From Paracoccaceae bacterium (GTDB lineage: Bacteria; Pseudomonadota; Alphaproteobacteria; Rhodobacterales; Rhodobacteraceae), in assembly GCA_013042605.1 (NCBI GenBank), contig JABDPT010000108.1, positions 1 to 32,366 of the forward strand: a stretch of DNA of 32,366 nucleotides. Direction: 5' to 3'. The notes below the pieces were generated by a model that was not told the origin of the DNA, did not search any database, and was given only the letters and a program-made list of their open reading frames with translations. Both the position numbers and the translations under genes were made by a program. This document shows, one piece after another, positions 1 to 9,303 of the stretch; positions within the stretch are counted from its first letter, which is position 1; every line of letters starts with the position of its first letter.

Positions 1-76
1 CGCTCAGGCGTTGCCGCGCCACCTTGCTGGCAGCATCACGCGGCCCTGCCTTCTTCGCTGTAGATGATCGTCCCAT
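1..76 (-). CDS. Probable IS transposase, N-terminal fragment (cut by window edge)
   Basis: Reading the minus strand from an ATG at 76 gives 25 codons (MGRSSTAKK...KVARQRLS) that continue past the left edge. A strong AAGGAGG site lies about 8 nt upstream, so the start is well supported. The basic, Arg/Lys-rich N terminus resembles the leader of IS481/IS3-like transposases that carry an N-terminal helix-turn-helix, but this rests on memory of the family and only 25 residues are visible. The short non-coding leader and the GTGGACAC-containing sequence at 114-130 fit the end of an insertion sequence. Too little is present to name the element or to say whether it is intact. Confidence 0.45.
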   Translation of the reverse strand, partial: MGRSSTAKKAGPRDAASKVARQRLS

Positions 77-113
77 GGGATGTCCCTCCTTCCCCAAAAT
101 AGCACGGAAAGAA

Positions 114-130
114 GGTTAAGTGGACACACT
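114..130. mobile_element. Possible terminal end of the IS element
   Basis: The sequence GGTTAAGTGGACACACT lies about 40 bp outside the transposase-like start. IS481-type elements often carry TGGACAC-like termini, so this is the likely outer end of the element. The other end is outside the window and no target duplication could be checked. This is inference from position and motif only. Confidence 0.3.
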
Positions 131-354
131 AAGTTCTTGAGCCTCAATGCGGGTGATTGTGGCTGTTATTCACAAGGATTCAAGGATAGGCGCAGCCAGT
201 CCTCTCAAAAAAATCCGTCTACGAGGCAATTCGCTTGACCAGATGGTCTTCGCCAAGCTGTAATATTCGCAACGGTACGCTTGTGTGGATCCATGAGGCC
301 TGCATCGTGCAGTTCACGGCCCTGGTGCTACGCCAAAGTAAAACAGCTGAGTAC

Positions 355-939
355 TCACTGCCCCAGAATCTTTGCAACCAATTCAGCCTCGTATTTATAC
401 AAACAGGGCCGAGCATGTTGAATTTGGGGGGTCGCAAGAACGATATCGGATGAGCTCATGGCGAAGATTTCTGGTTCTGCCTCCCGATCTAGGGGCTGGG
501 CAACTTCCTCAACAAAGTGGCTCTCACACTTGAGCGCATTCACATAAACTAGTTCTGGTCTGTCAAGCGAGAAGCGAATAGGGTGCGAGGCAGGTGCCGG
601 GCACCGTTTGATCGTAGTATCATTCACGAGGTGCCGCGCGAGCGCAAGAACTTCTTCGACGCCAAAGTGGAGGGAGATCAGCGCGCCGGAGATCGCAATA
701 TACTGGTCATCGACGACACGTAAGGTCGTTCGATTTCCGAGGGCACCTGCTTCAATACGCACCCATGACAGATCAAGATTGGCAGGTGCCACCTCGGTCT
801 GGACCCAACGCAACGGCTGAAAGCCATGATCTTGGGTCAATAGTTCGACACCTACCCGAAGCGAAGCTGTAGAAACCTCGCCATTGCTGCTCAAAACAGT
901 GCTGTTCGGGTGAAATCCGCCGGTTAGTTTGATCGGCAA
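355..939 (-). CDS. Hypothetical protein, 194 aa
   Basis: This is an open frame of 194 codons on the minus strand starting at a TTG, with no better internal ATG before the C-terminal third. A GGTGA stretch lies just upstream of the TTG. The product has no signal peptide, no obvious membrane segment and no motif I recognise. It is mixed alpha/beta in character and contains several PAPAS/DRPEL-like turns. An AT-rich inverted repeat lies directly upstream at 957-975. The missing ATG and the neighbouring IS end leave open that it is a 5'-truncated remnant. No function is proposed. Confidence 0.5.
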   Translation of the reverse strand: MPIKLTGGFHPNSTVLSSNGEVSTASLRVGVELLTQDHGFQPLRWVQTEVAPANLDLSWVRIEAGALGNRTTLRVVDDQYIAISGALISLHFGVEEVLALARHLVNDTTIKRCPAPASHPIRFSLDRPELVYVNALKCESHFVEEVAQPLDREAEPEIFAMSSSDIVLATPQIQHARPCLYKYEAELVAKILGQ

Positions 940-1261
940 GTGGTCACCAAGCCCCTAATAAATAGATAATTTATTTTGCCTTCCTCTTTCTAAATACGAC
1001 GAAACAATCTTTTAACGAAATTTTGATTGAGCGTATCAACACTGTTCAACGGTTGCAAGCCTGTGCTGCTTTTCTTTCTGCGGCGCAGTTGACGGCGTTG
1101 GTCGATTGCTTTGCCGCATATGCGAACCTCGGCGCCGGTTGACTTCCGCTCTGGGCTCACAGGGACCATTCGCTGCAATAGGTACAGACGACTGCTCAGC
1201 GAACATAGCAGACACTTGTCCCGGAGATTAATGGACTTGAGCGGCAATTCTCTCCGTGCAG
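940..1261. other. Gene-free stretch with a degenerate dispersed repeat
   Basis: No ORF in these 322 bases looks real. The left end is AT-rich and probably carries the promoter of the minus-strand ORF. About 1084-1185 resembles a stretch near 8638-8745 at the other side of the accessory region. Shared blocks include GCAG[CT]TGACGGC, ACTTCCG and TGGGCTCA in the same order. It is probably a decayed, dispersed intergenic repeat. Confidence 0.45.
957..975. promoter_or_regulatory. AT-rich inverted repeat upstream of the 194-aa ORF
   Basis: AATAAAT and ATTTATT form perfect 7-bp arms around a 5-nt centre, 17 bp upstream of the TTG start at 939. The position suits an operator or the AT-rich core of a promoter. 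No protein family is assigned. Confidence 0.3.
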
Positions 1262-2188
1262 CTAGCCAACAGTCTGGTCGAATTCGTCATGTTCCCATCG
1301 CCTCACCTGACGAATAAGCCCGCCTATTTCCATCAGTTGTTCGGACAGCGGATTTGTCTTCCGCCACGCCATGCCAATAGTGCGTGATGGACACGGTGGC
1401 TTGAAACGTGCGACCGAAACAGGGGCAGACCGTGTCTCCAGTTCTATTGCCATTTCGGGAATGAGCGTCAGACCTATCCCAGCGCCAACCATTTGCACGA
1501 GGGTTGAAAGCGAACTGCCTTCCATCAAATGGCGGGGTTCAGACGCCGTCATCTCGCAAAAGCTCAGCGCTTGGTCACGGAAGCAGTGTCCTTCAGACAG
1601 CAACAACAGCCGCATTTCACGCAGAGTCTGGGGGCTTGGCACCGGCCTCTCCGCTTCGGCCATGGGTCGCAGCAGGAGGAAATCCTCTTCGAACAGCGAC
1701 AACTCCTCCATTGCCGGTTCCGAAATGGGCAACGCCAGGATTGCAGCGTCGAGGCGCGAGTCCAATAGATCGGCAATCAGCGTTCTCGTGATTGCCTCCC
1801 TGGGCTGCAGATCAAGCGCCGGCATCTTCCGCGTAAGCGCTTTGATGATGCGCGGGAGAAGATAGGGAGCAACCGTTGGGATGACACCAAGGCGAAGCCG
1901 TCCCGCCAAGGGGCCTTCGGCTGACCGGACGAGATCGTTCAATTCGCCAACTTCCGTCAAAATCTTGCGCGTCCTTTCAAGCAGATCTTCCCCGAGTGCG
2001 GTCAGCCGTATCTGCCGCGCATGGCGCTCCACCAATGGCGCGCCCAGCATGGCTTCAAGCTCTTTGATCTGCATCGACAGCGCAGGCTGGGAGATCCCAC
2101 AGGACTCGGCCGCGCGGCCGAAATGCTTGCGGCGCGCAAGCGCTTCGAAATACCGCAGGTGCTTCAGCGTCAATCCAATCATCAACAT
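1262..2188 (-). CDS. oxyR: LysR-type hydrogen peroxide sensor OxyR
   Basis: This is a 308-aa LysR-family regulator that activates peroxide-defence genes when oxidised. A winged helix-turn-helix occupies about residues 5-65 (LRYFEALARRKHFGRAAES, SQPALSMQIKELE) and a LysR substrate domain follows from about 95. The decisive motif is GHCFRDQALSFC, with Cys202 and Cys211. It matches the spacing of the redox pair Cys199/Cys208 in E. coli OxyR (GHCLRDQAMGFC). It is divergent from katG, its classic target, with a palindrome between them. The ATG at 2188 is the track start; an ATG two codons on (2182) is equally possible because neither has a clear ribosome site. OxyR proteins usually begin close to this point. 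Identification is firm. Confidence 0.93.
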   Translation of the reverse strand: MLMIGLTLKHLRYFEALARRKHFGRAAESCGISQPALSMQIKELEAMLGAPLVERHARQIRLTALGEDLLERTRKILTEVGELNDLVRSAEGPLAGRLRLGVIPTVAPYLLPRIIKALTRKMPALDLQPREAITRTLIADLLDSRLDAAILALPISEPAMEELSLFEEDFLLLRPMAEAERPVPSPQTLREMRLLLLSEGHCFRDQALSFCEMTASEPRHLMEGSSLSTLVQMVGAGIGLTLIPEMAIELETRSAPVSVARFKPPCPSRTIGMAWRKTNPLSEQLMEIGGLIRQVRRWEHDEFDQTVG

Positions 2189-2203
2189 AGATTATGACAT
2201 CGG

Positions 2204-2226
2204 TAAGAAGAATCAATTGGTTCTTA
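2204..2226. promoter_or_regulatory. Candidate OxyR operator between oxyR and katG
   Basis: TAAGAA (2204-2209) and TTCTTA (2221-2226) form a perfect inverted repeat around an AT-rich centre. It lies 16 bp from the oxyR start and about 78 bp upstream of the katG start. LysR regulators bind such dyads in divergent promoters. It does not fit the E. coli OxyR spacing consensus closely, so it is a candidate only. Confidence 0.45.
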
Positions 2227-2243
2227 TCGGGTGTGTGAGTTAG

Positions 2244-4484
<2,241 letters not shown>

Positions 4485-4498
4485 AGTCAAAACAACGC

Positions 4499-4522
4499 CC
4501 GGGCAGGCTAACGTCTGCCCGG
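4499..4522 (+). terminator. Hairpin 3' of katG
   Basis: CCGGGCAG and CTGCCCGG form an 8-bp perfect stem with an 8-nt loop, 14 nt after the katG stop. No T-run follows, so it may be a Rho-assisted terminator or an mRNA 3'-end stabiliser rather than a classical intrinsic terminator. Confidence 0.55.
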
Positions 4523-4734
4523 CAAATCAATCAAAAGACGTCGGCTTCGGGCTCAGAGCCGTCATCCGAGTCTTTCCGTCAGATGACGGTTTCGTTGCGA
4601 TAAGCCGTTATTGATTGGTTGCGACCCGAGAATTCCGGCCTCAACGACCGTTTACTCTAACACCGGATGCGGGACAAACCGGACTTATGCGAACGGCTTT
4701 TTCTTTGCTTGAGTGACTTGCTTAAGCTAAATTT

Positions 4735-4760
4735 CCCCGGTCGCCTTCGTGCGACCGGGG
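4735..4760 (+). terminator. Strong GC hairpin, intrinsic terminator-like
   Basis: CCCCGGTCGC and GCGACCGGGG form a perfect 10-bp stem with the loop CTTCGT, followed by CAGAACCTTTT. It stands 250 bp beyond the katG stop, so it either ends an unannotated transcript or isolates the next gene. Confidence 0.6.
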
Positions 4761-4892
4761 CAGAACCTTTTGAAACACTCCGCAGACAACCACTCACGGA
4801 CACTCAGGGAGTGAAAAAGGGTTCTTTCAAGTCGTCAAAATTGTCAATATGATAATCTTGGCGGCTTGCCTCGCCTTGTAAAATCTCTTTGG

Positions 4893-5222
4893 ATGGCCAC
4901 ATTTTTGAACAAACGATTGCAAAGTAGGCTTTCAGAACTTTTTGAACTGCGCAGCATGCTACGCGAGATGGAGCATGAAATCGGGCTTGATGGCCTAACA
5001 AAAGCAGAGTTGGACGTGTTTCTTGCTGCGCATGCCTTAGCTGGCGGGCGTCAAGAAGTCGTGACGTCTAACGATATCCGAAACCATGATTTAACCTCAG
5101 GGATCACCCAGGCTTCCTATCACAGGGCGTTGCGGTCTTTGATCTCCCTAGATTTGCTCGAGAAAGCCGAGGGTTATAAATCAAGGCACTATCTGGTGCG
5201 CAATCACCTTGCTGGTGGCTAG
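4893..5222 (+). CDS. Small winged-helix-like DNA-binding protein
   Basis: From the ATG at 4893 the product is 109 aa; the track's TTG at 4866 would add nine residues. Neither start has a good ribosome site, and ATG is preferred. Residues about 1-35 form an amphipathic helix (NKRLQSRLSELFELRSML). The rest reads like a winged helix: LTKAELDVFLAAHAL, then SGITQASYHRALRSLISLDL as the recognition segment, then a wing ending in SRHYLV. MarR-like regulators have this layout, but the exact family is not recognised. It precedes the broken membrane-protein gene and the VPLPA-CTERM gene in the same orientation, so it may regulate that locus. Confidence 0.65.
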   Translation: MATFLNKRLQSRLSELFELRSMLREMEHEIGLDGLTKAELDVFLAAHALAGGRQEVVTSNDIRNHDLTSGITQASYHRALRSLISLDLLEKAEGYKSRHYLVRNHLAGG

Positions 5223-5309
5223 TAAGCTCTTTTGATTTGACTGTTTTTGCATTCGTCTGTTGACAAAACAAAGACAGCTCTTTCCTCGATATTTCTGAAT
5301 CCTTATCGA

Positions 5310-5738
5310 ATGGACCGCGTCCCTGTTTTTTTGATCATCATCTTCGCATATGTCTTGTGACGCGGGTTGACCGCTCTGGTTGTGACACCAGTGCAAAGTC
5401 TGATTTCGCCAGAAATCACGGTTTTCGCGAGCCTGATTTATCTGCCTCATGGTGTCCGGGTGCTCGCGACATGGGCATACGGCTAGAAAGCCTTGCCCGC
5501 GCTGATTTTGGGAACAAGCCTATCAGTCTGGTTGTTCAGCGCGCCGGAAGATGTGAGTTTCCTTCAGCCAGCTCTGATTGAGGGCATCCTTGTTGGTTCA
5601 GCCTCTGCGTTTGTTACTTTCGAGGTCGCCCGGCTTGCCGGTTTCAATCTCTATTTCGGTGGATCAAGAAAGGCTCAGTGTACACCGGTCGAAAAAAATG
5701 TTGCGTCAAAAAAAAAGTTGGCATCATACATTCAGTAA
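5310..5738 (+). pseudogene. Small membrane protein gene broken by two in-frame stops
   Basis: From the ATG at 5310 one reading frame runs 142 codons (before the terminal stop) to a TAA at 5736. It is interrupted only by TGA at 5358-5360 and TAG at 5484-5486. Read across the stops it is a coherent multi-pass membrane protein. It begins MDRVPVFLIIIFAYVL, continues with SLIYLPHGVRVLATWAYG and then ALPALILGTSLSVWLF. The YLPHGVRVL segment followed by a Gly-Trp position resembles MASE1-type or related small membrane families. Both stops fall where Trp (TGG) would fit, so each is one G-to-A change. The track shows only the tail, 5493-5738. Simple pseudogenisation is most likely. Confidence 0.6.
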
Positions 5739-5753
5739 GTCGCATGTGACTTA
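5736..5753. promoter_or_regulatory. Palindrome upstream of the VPLPA-CTERM gene (operator or terminator)
   Basis: TAAGTC and GACTTA flank a CATG centre, so 16 of 18 positions are symmetric. The palindrome starts on the stop codon of the broken membrane gene and is followed by TTTT, so it could be a weak terminator. A second palindrome, CACATGTG, lies at 5765-5772, and both contain CATGTG. The paired sites 27-63 bp ahead of the next start look equally like a regulator-binding region. Confidence 0.4.
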
Positions 5754-5798
5754 TTTTGGTGCTTCACATGTGTTTGAGATTTCTTGGGGGGGTAAGAA

Positions 5799-7076
5799 AT
5801 GATTCGTTTGAGCGTTTTGGCTAGCTTGCTGCTGTCCAGCACTGTTGTGATGCCTACTTTAGCGACCGCTGCAACTATCACCGGATGGAATACGGATAAC
5901 GTTGTTGAGGGGGCGGAGGATACTGATCCTACTGACGACGTTGGTGGAGCCAGCGTAGTTTATGATCAGGACGTGTCGGGCGGAGTTCCTACAGACGCCG
6001 AATCTAACGGACAAGTCGTCTACATTGCGCCCGAGTCTAACACTCCAGGCATCGAGGTAGACGATACCGACTATAGCGTCTTCGACGGCTGCATCCTTTC
6101 ATCAAGCACTGCAACATGCACGAGCCCGTTCCAGAGCGGCAAACGCATCAAACAGCAGGTAACCGACACCGGAACAATTGATCTGGTTTTTGATATCTCT
6201 GCTGACGGCGAAGGCGAGTCGATATTTCAAGTCTATCACCGTCTAATAAACGTAACGGGTGGAACACTTGATGGTTTCGAGATCCAGCTTGGGACCGGAG
6301 TGGGTTCGGAATTCGAAGCGTCTGGAGAGAGTGACGGTCTCCGCTTCGCGACCACGACGGATGGAGTAGAGTTCGGCCCCAACGACGTGGCCGCATTTAG
6401 CCAGTACCCATTCGGACTGTTTGGTGGCGAACCGCTCAACCCCAATCCATTGAGTTTGCCGGGTTTCTTCGACACGGTCGATCGCGCAGGCTTCGAAGTC
6501 TCGCTAGGTGAGGATGTAATCTCCTCCGGGGAGTACTACGGAACCTATGACGACCGCTTCGGAAGCTGGCTGTCGCAGGAGGACGTGCCCGACGGTCTTC
6601 TTTACGATTACGACCCGGGCAATGCCGATCCGTTAGTCATGGCATGGGCCGGAGTGACCGGGTGGGAGTTTCTCAGAGGAACTGATCCTGGCTCGGAGTT
6701 GAACTTTCTCGGCGTCGAACCAATCGGGTCACTGATCTTCGGGTATGACTTTGTCTACGATCCAGTGAACGGTGTGTCGGAATCCATGATGAATTATATC
6801 ATGGCAAACCTTGTCGATGAGTTTGCTGATCCACTGGAGTTTGGAACTGATCTGTTCATCGACCCCATCGAGGACCTAGCGAACCTCAACTTGACCTTTG
6901 CTATCGCAATCGACGATCTGCTTGCCGAAAGTTTTTCCTCTTTCACGCTGAGGGTCACTACTTCAGGATCGGCCATAGCACCAGTTCCGCTTCCGGCAGG
7001 TGCGCCGCTTTTGCTAGTTGGGCTAGCAGCGCTTGGCGTAATCTCACGTAAGCGCCGCCGCAACACGCTCGCCTAG
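5799..7076 (+). CDS. Secreted VPLPA-CTERM protein (possible choice-of-anchor F type)
   Basis: The 425-aa product has an N-terminal signal peptide (RLSVLASLLLSSTVVMPTLATA, cut near residue 24). Its Asp/Gly/Ser-rich beta-type body has very few Lys. The C terminus is a complete tripartite sorting signal: VPLPAG, a hydrophobic helix (APLLLVGLAALGVI) and RKRRR. VPLPA-CTERM proteins are substrates of exosortase D-type enzymes in Rhodobacterales and are thought to be surface or matrix proteins. The central part is reminiscent of choice-of-anchor F proteins, an uncertain match. A run of G (5786-5792) gives the ribosome site for the ATG at 5799. No exosortase is in the window, so it must be encoded elsewhere. 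Function is unknown. Confidence 0.85.
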   Translation: MIRLSVLASLLLSSTVVMPTLATAATITGWNTDNVVEGAEDTDPTDDVGGASVVYDQDVSGGVPTDAESNGQVVYIAPESNTPGIEVDDTDYSVFDGCILSSSTATCTSPFQSGKRIKQQVTDTGTIDLVFDISADGEGESIFQVYHRLINVTGGTLDGFEIQLGTGVGSEFEASGESDGLRFATTTDGVEFGPNDVAAFSQYPFGLFGGEPLNPNPLSLPGFFDTVDRAGFEVSLGEDVISSGEYYGTYDDRFGSWLSQEDVPDGLLYDYDPGNADPLVMAWAGVTGWEFLRGTDPGSELNFLGVEPIGSLIFGYDFVYDPVNGVSESMMNYIMANLVDEFADPLEFGTDLFIDPIEDLANLNLTFAIAIDDLLAESFSSFTLRVTTSGSAIAPVPLPAGAPLLLVGLAALGVISRKRRRNTLA

Positions 7077-7402
7077 ACAGCTGAGGTGGGCGTCAGAAAA
7101 TCAAGATTGCAGGCGTCCACCAATCCTACTTTAGGAGGCAGAGAACGTTTCCAGTTTCTCGCCAGAGCGACCATCACAGTGTTCACGTATGACTGTTACC
7201 GCATCTATGCTTGCAACTGTTTCTGCTACGGTCTTTGCGGTCGTAACCCCGCCGATGTGAAAGCCTTTAAGCGGCGCAAGTTTCAGTAGGAAGGCATGAA
7301 CGCCGACATTTGCAGCGAAACTATGGATGGCTCGAATGGGCTTATTTCGTTGAAAAACTCTTCGTTGATCGAAGCCTAAGTTGCTGATTCAATTCTTCCT
7401 AG
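7077..7402. other. Intergenic stretch with possible IS end
   Basis: Apart from the hairpin at 7085-7121 no feature is firm. The 67-codon ORF at 7086 uses a GTG inside the hairpin and has no family features. TTATTTCGTTGAAAAACTC near 7342-7360 resembles the TTCAACA-type ends of IS1182-like elements and precedes a transposase fragment, so it may be the left end of that element. Confidence 0.35.
7085..7121 (+). terminator. Hairpin 3' of the VPLPA-CTERM gene
   Basis: GGTGGGCGTC pairs with GGCGTCCACC (10 bp including two G-U pairs) around a 17-nt loop, starting 8 nt after the stop. Only a short AATCCTACTTT follows. It is a modest terminator candidate. Confidence 0.4.
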
Positions 7403-7568
7403 ATGGAGGGATTGGCGATGATGGGACCGAAGCAAGAAGCGCAGGCGGCATTGTTCTACGAGTTCTCGCTGGAAGATCATGTGCCCCAAGACCACCTGTT
7501 GCGGTCGATTGATCGCTTCGTCGACTTGAGCAGTATCCGCGCGTATCTCGCAGACTTCTACAGCCATA
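7403..7568 (+). pseudogene. IS1182-like transposase, N-terminal remnant
   Basis: The frame reads MMGPKQEAQAALFYEFSLED, then HVPQDHLLRSIDRFVDLSSI and LADFYS. These are the conserved first 50 or so residues of IS1182-family transposases. Homology stops at about 7568. The catalytic DDE region is missing, and the frame runs on only to a stop at 7621 through sequence belonging to the recombinase in another frame. The true start is ATG 7418 or 7421. It is a deletion remnant and cannot be active. Confidence 0.75.
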
Positions 7569-8159
7569 AGCGACCTAGCGCTGTTCACTCTCGCGATCGA
7601 CAGCAAGCTCCGCGTTTGTAACTTGGTTCGCCTCAAGGTCGCAGACCTCGTCGCCGGCGGCTCCGTACGGGACCGAGTATCGGTCATCCAAAGCAAAACC
7701 GGGCGGCCAGTTCAATTCGAAGTGTCTGAGAACAGGCGGATATCTATGCTTACGTGGGTCACATCCGCACCCGTGCTTGGTCAAGTATTCCTATTCCCAA
7801 GCAGGTTCCATGGTTCACCCCACATCTCAACACGACAGTATGCGCGTCTTGTGAATGACTGGGTGTCTGCCATCGGAATCGATCCAAGCGGATATGGCAC
7901 GCATTCTCTCAGGCGGACGAAGGCCGCCTTGATCTACCGGAAAATCGGAAACCTGCGCGCGGTTCAACTCCTACTCGGTCATACCAAGGTGGACAGCACG
8001 GTTCGGTACCCTGGCGTCGAACTGGAGGACGCGCTGAGCATCGCCGAGAAGATCGACATCCGTGGCCATGGCGGACGGCAGCAGTCGTCCGCCATTCTAC
8101 ACCTGACTTTGCTCAAACCTGACCGCATCGTCCGTTTCGAGCCCCTGCGCGACATTTGA
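7569..8159 (+). pseudogene. Tyrosine recombinase (phage/island integrase), catalytic domain only
   Basis: Homology begins abruptly near 7569 (SDLALFTLAIDSKLR) with no start codon. The track ORF begins at a TTG at 7623, inside the domain. The catalytic set is visible in order: Arg in DSKLR, HSLRR, LLGH and the Tyr in VRYPG. The N-terminal arm- and core-binding domains are missing, replaced by the transposase remnant. The C terminus extends about 30 residues beyond the usual end. A full-length ancestor would have been an integrase of the kind that uses tRNA genes, and tRNA-Thr lies 950 bp away. Without the DNA-binding half and a start it should be inactive. Confidence 0.72.
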
Positions 8160-8219
8160 TTTGGCGGACCTGGAGGCTAACATGCTGTGGTCAGAGTGGT
8201 CGGAAAAGGGGGACTCGTC

Positions 8220-8540
8220 ATGAAAAGGCCCATCATTTCACGTGCAGAAGCGAGTCGCTGGAAACCTGATTGTGACGCGTATTTCGAAAAGTATCAGGAC
8301 GGGCTCTTTGACGACTTCAACCAAATTCAGTTCGTACTTGCAGTTGAAGATCTGCACGCCAACCCCAATAAAGGAGAGCTGATCTTCGGTTTCGCTGGAG
8401 TAGACGGGATATTCTTCTGCTTTCTAGAAGGTAAGCCGGGCGTTTGGGCTTATTACGGTATCGAAGATGAGCACGTACTCATCGCCCCGACCATTTCCGA
8501 CTTTGTTGCGAAATGGGAAAAACGTGAGATCGTTCTCTAA
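8220..8540 (+). CDS. SUKH/SMI1-KNR4-like small protein (possible orphan immunity protein)
   Basis: The ATG at 8220 has a good AAGGGGGA site 7 nt upstream and gives 106 aa; the track start at 8187 is less likely. The segment ELIFGFAGVDGIFFCFLEG, then GVWAYYG and a terminal PTISDFVAKW, has the look of SMI1/KNR4 (SUKH) proteins. These have a Gly-rich central strand pair and a closing helix. SUKH proteins are common immunity proteins against contact-dependent toxins. No toxin gene is adjacent, so this would be an orphan. The family call comes from overall pattern rather than a strict motif. It sits in the decayed island next to the recombinase remnant. Confidence 0.6.
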   Translation: MKRPIISRAEASRWKPDCDAYFEKYQDGLFDDFNQIQFVLAVEDLHANPNKGELIFGFAGVDGIFFCFLEGKPGVWAYYGIEDEHVLIAPTISDFVAKWEKREIVL

Positions 8541-9113
8541 TTCCAAGAATGCGGCAACGACCGCTAAGTCCGCAAGTCGGACATCGGTGCCATATGACTC
8601 GCTGCGCCACGAACGAATGGCCGCTTTTCATCCTGCGACGCAGCTGACGGCTTCTGTCCAGGGTGTTGCTGCACGTGCGACCGTTTTGGCCGGATCACTT
8701 CCGGTTTGGGCTCAAAGCCGCCATGCGGCGACGCAGAAAAGTTGCGAATTTCGGATCAACTTGAATGTCGGGTTATCGACTGGTGGCCTTACTGGCGCGC
8801 AGTTGAGGCGAACTTCTGGTTGCTGCTTTTTTCGCTGGATGTTGCGATTGACACGAGGTGTTATTGTTGTCCGAAGGAAACCATGCAGTAGAGCCCAAGG
8901 CCGATTTCCATGTCCCGTTTGGGACCGTTGGATTTGAAACTATACTTCAATATTGGTCGACGTCGAATAGAAATTCGATGATGCACATCGGGCCGACACA
9001 CAGTCACCGCAAAATGCGGCGCCTAACGGCAACATTGGACCGTTTTTGCTTACCTAACGCTTACCCTGGCGGCTGATGAGCACAGTGCCAAACCTGTAAA
9101 GTATTGATTTTTC
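8541..9113. other. Gene-free stretch between the SUKH-like gene and tRNA-Thr
   Basis: These 573 bases have no ORF with credible features; the track ORFs here lack ribosome sites and known motifs. About 8638-8745 matches the degenerate repeat seen near 1084-1185. The stretch probably holds decayed island DNA. No copy of the tRNA 3' end was found here as an attachment repeat. Confidence 0.45.
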
Positions 9114-9189
9114 TGGTGCCCCCACACGGACTCGAACCGCGGACCTACTGATTACAAATCAGTTGCTCTACCAGCTGAGCTATAGGGGC
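9114..9189 (-). tRNA. tRNA-Thr (anticodon TGT)
   Basis: The minus strand folds as a full cloverleaf. The 7-bp acceptor is GCCCCTA/TGGGGGC, the D arm lies in GCTCAGCTGGTAGAGC and the anticodon arm is ACTGA-TTTGTAA-TCAGT. The T arm is GCGGTTCGAGTCCGT, pairing with one weak position. The loop places TGT at positions 34-36, reading ACA (Thr). CCA is encoded at the 3' end (9114-9116), for 76 nt in all. The 3' end faces the accessory region on the left, the usual orientation for island insertion. Confidence 0.97.
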
Positions 9190-9303
9190 ACTGGCGGGGG
9201 AGATACTAAGGCGCAGGCGTTCGTGCAAGCCCTGCGGCACCGGAAAACGGTGTCGCGTGCGGTTTATCCCCCTATACTGGCCGCAAAGAAGATGCAGGCA
9301 GGC

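Larger units (their letters stand above)
4485..4892. other. Intergenic region with three hairpins, no convincing ORF
   Basis: These 408 bases hold three inverted repeats: the katG 3' hairpin, CCGTCATC/GATGACGG at 4559-4589 followed by TTTCG, and a 10-bp GC hairpin at 4735-4760. The 61-codon ORF at 4667-4852 has no recognisable features. A TTGAGT element near 4709 could be a -35 box, but no firm promoter is called. The region may encode a small RNA or simply contain stacked terminators. Confidence 0.4.

Noticed and set aside
5181-5450. 89-codon minus-strand ORF
   Set aside because: It overlaps the regulator end and the membrane pseudogene, with no motif or ribosome site.
5358-5486. Programmed recoding (selenocysteine or pyrrolysine) at the two in-frame stops
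   Set aside because: Two different stops at positions fitting Trp in a small membrane protein are far better explained by mutation; no recoding element is seen.
7086-7289. 67-codon ORF after the VPLPA-CTERM gene
   Set aside because: It begins at a GTG inside a terminator-like hairpin and has no family features.
8541-9113. CRISPR array or attachment repeat in the gene-free stretch
   Set aside because: No regular direct repeats and no copy of the tRNA 3' end were found.
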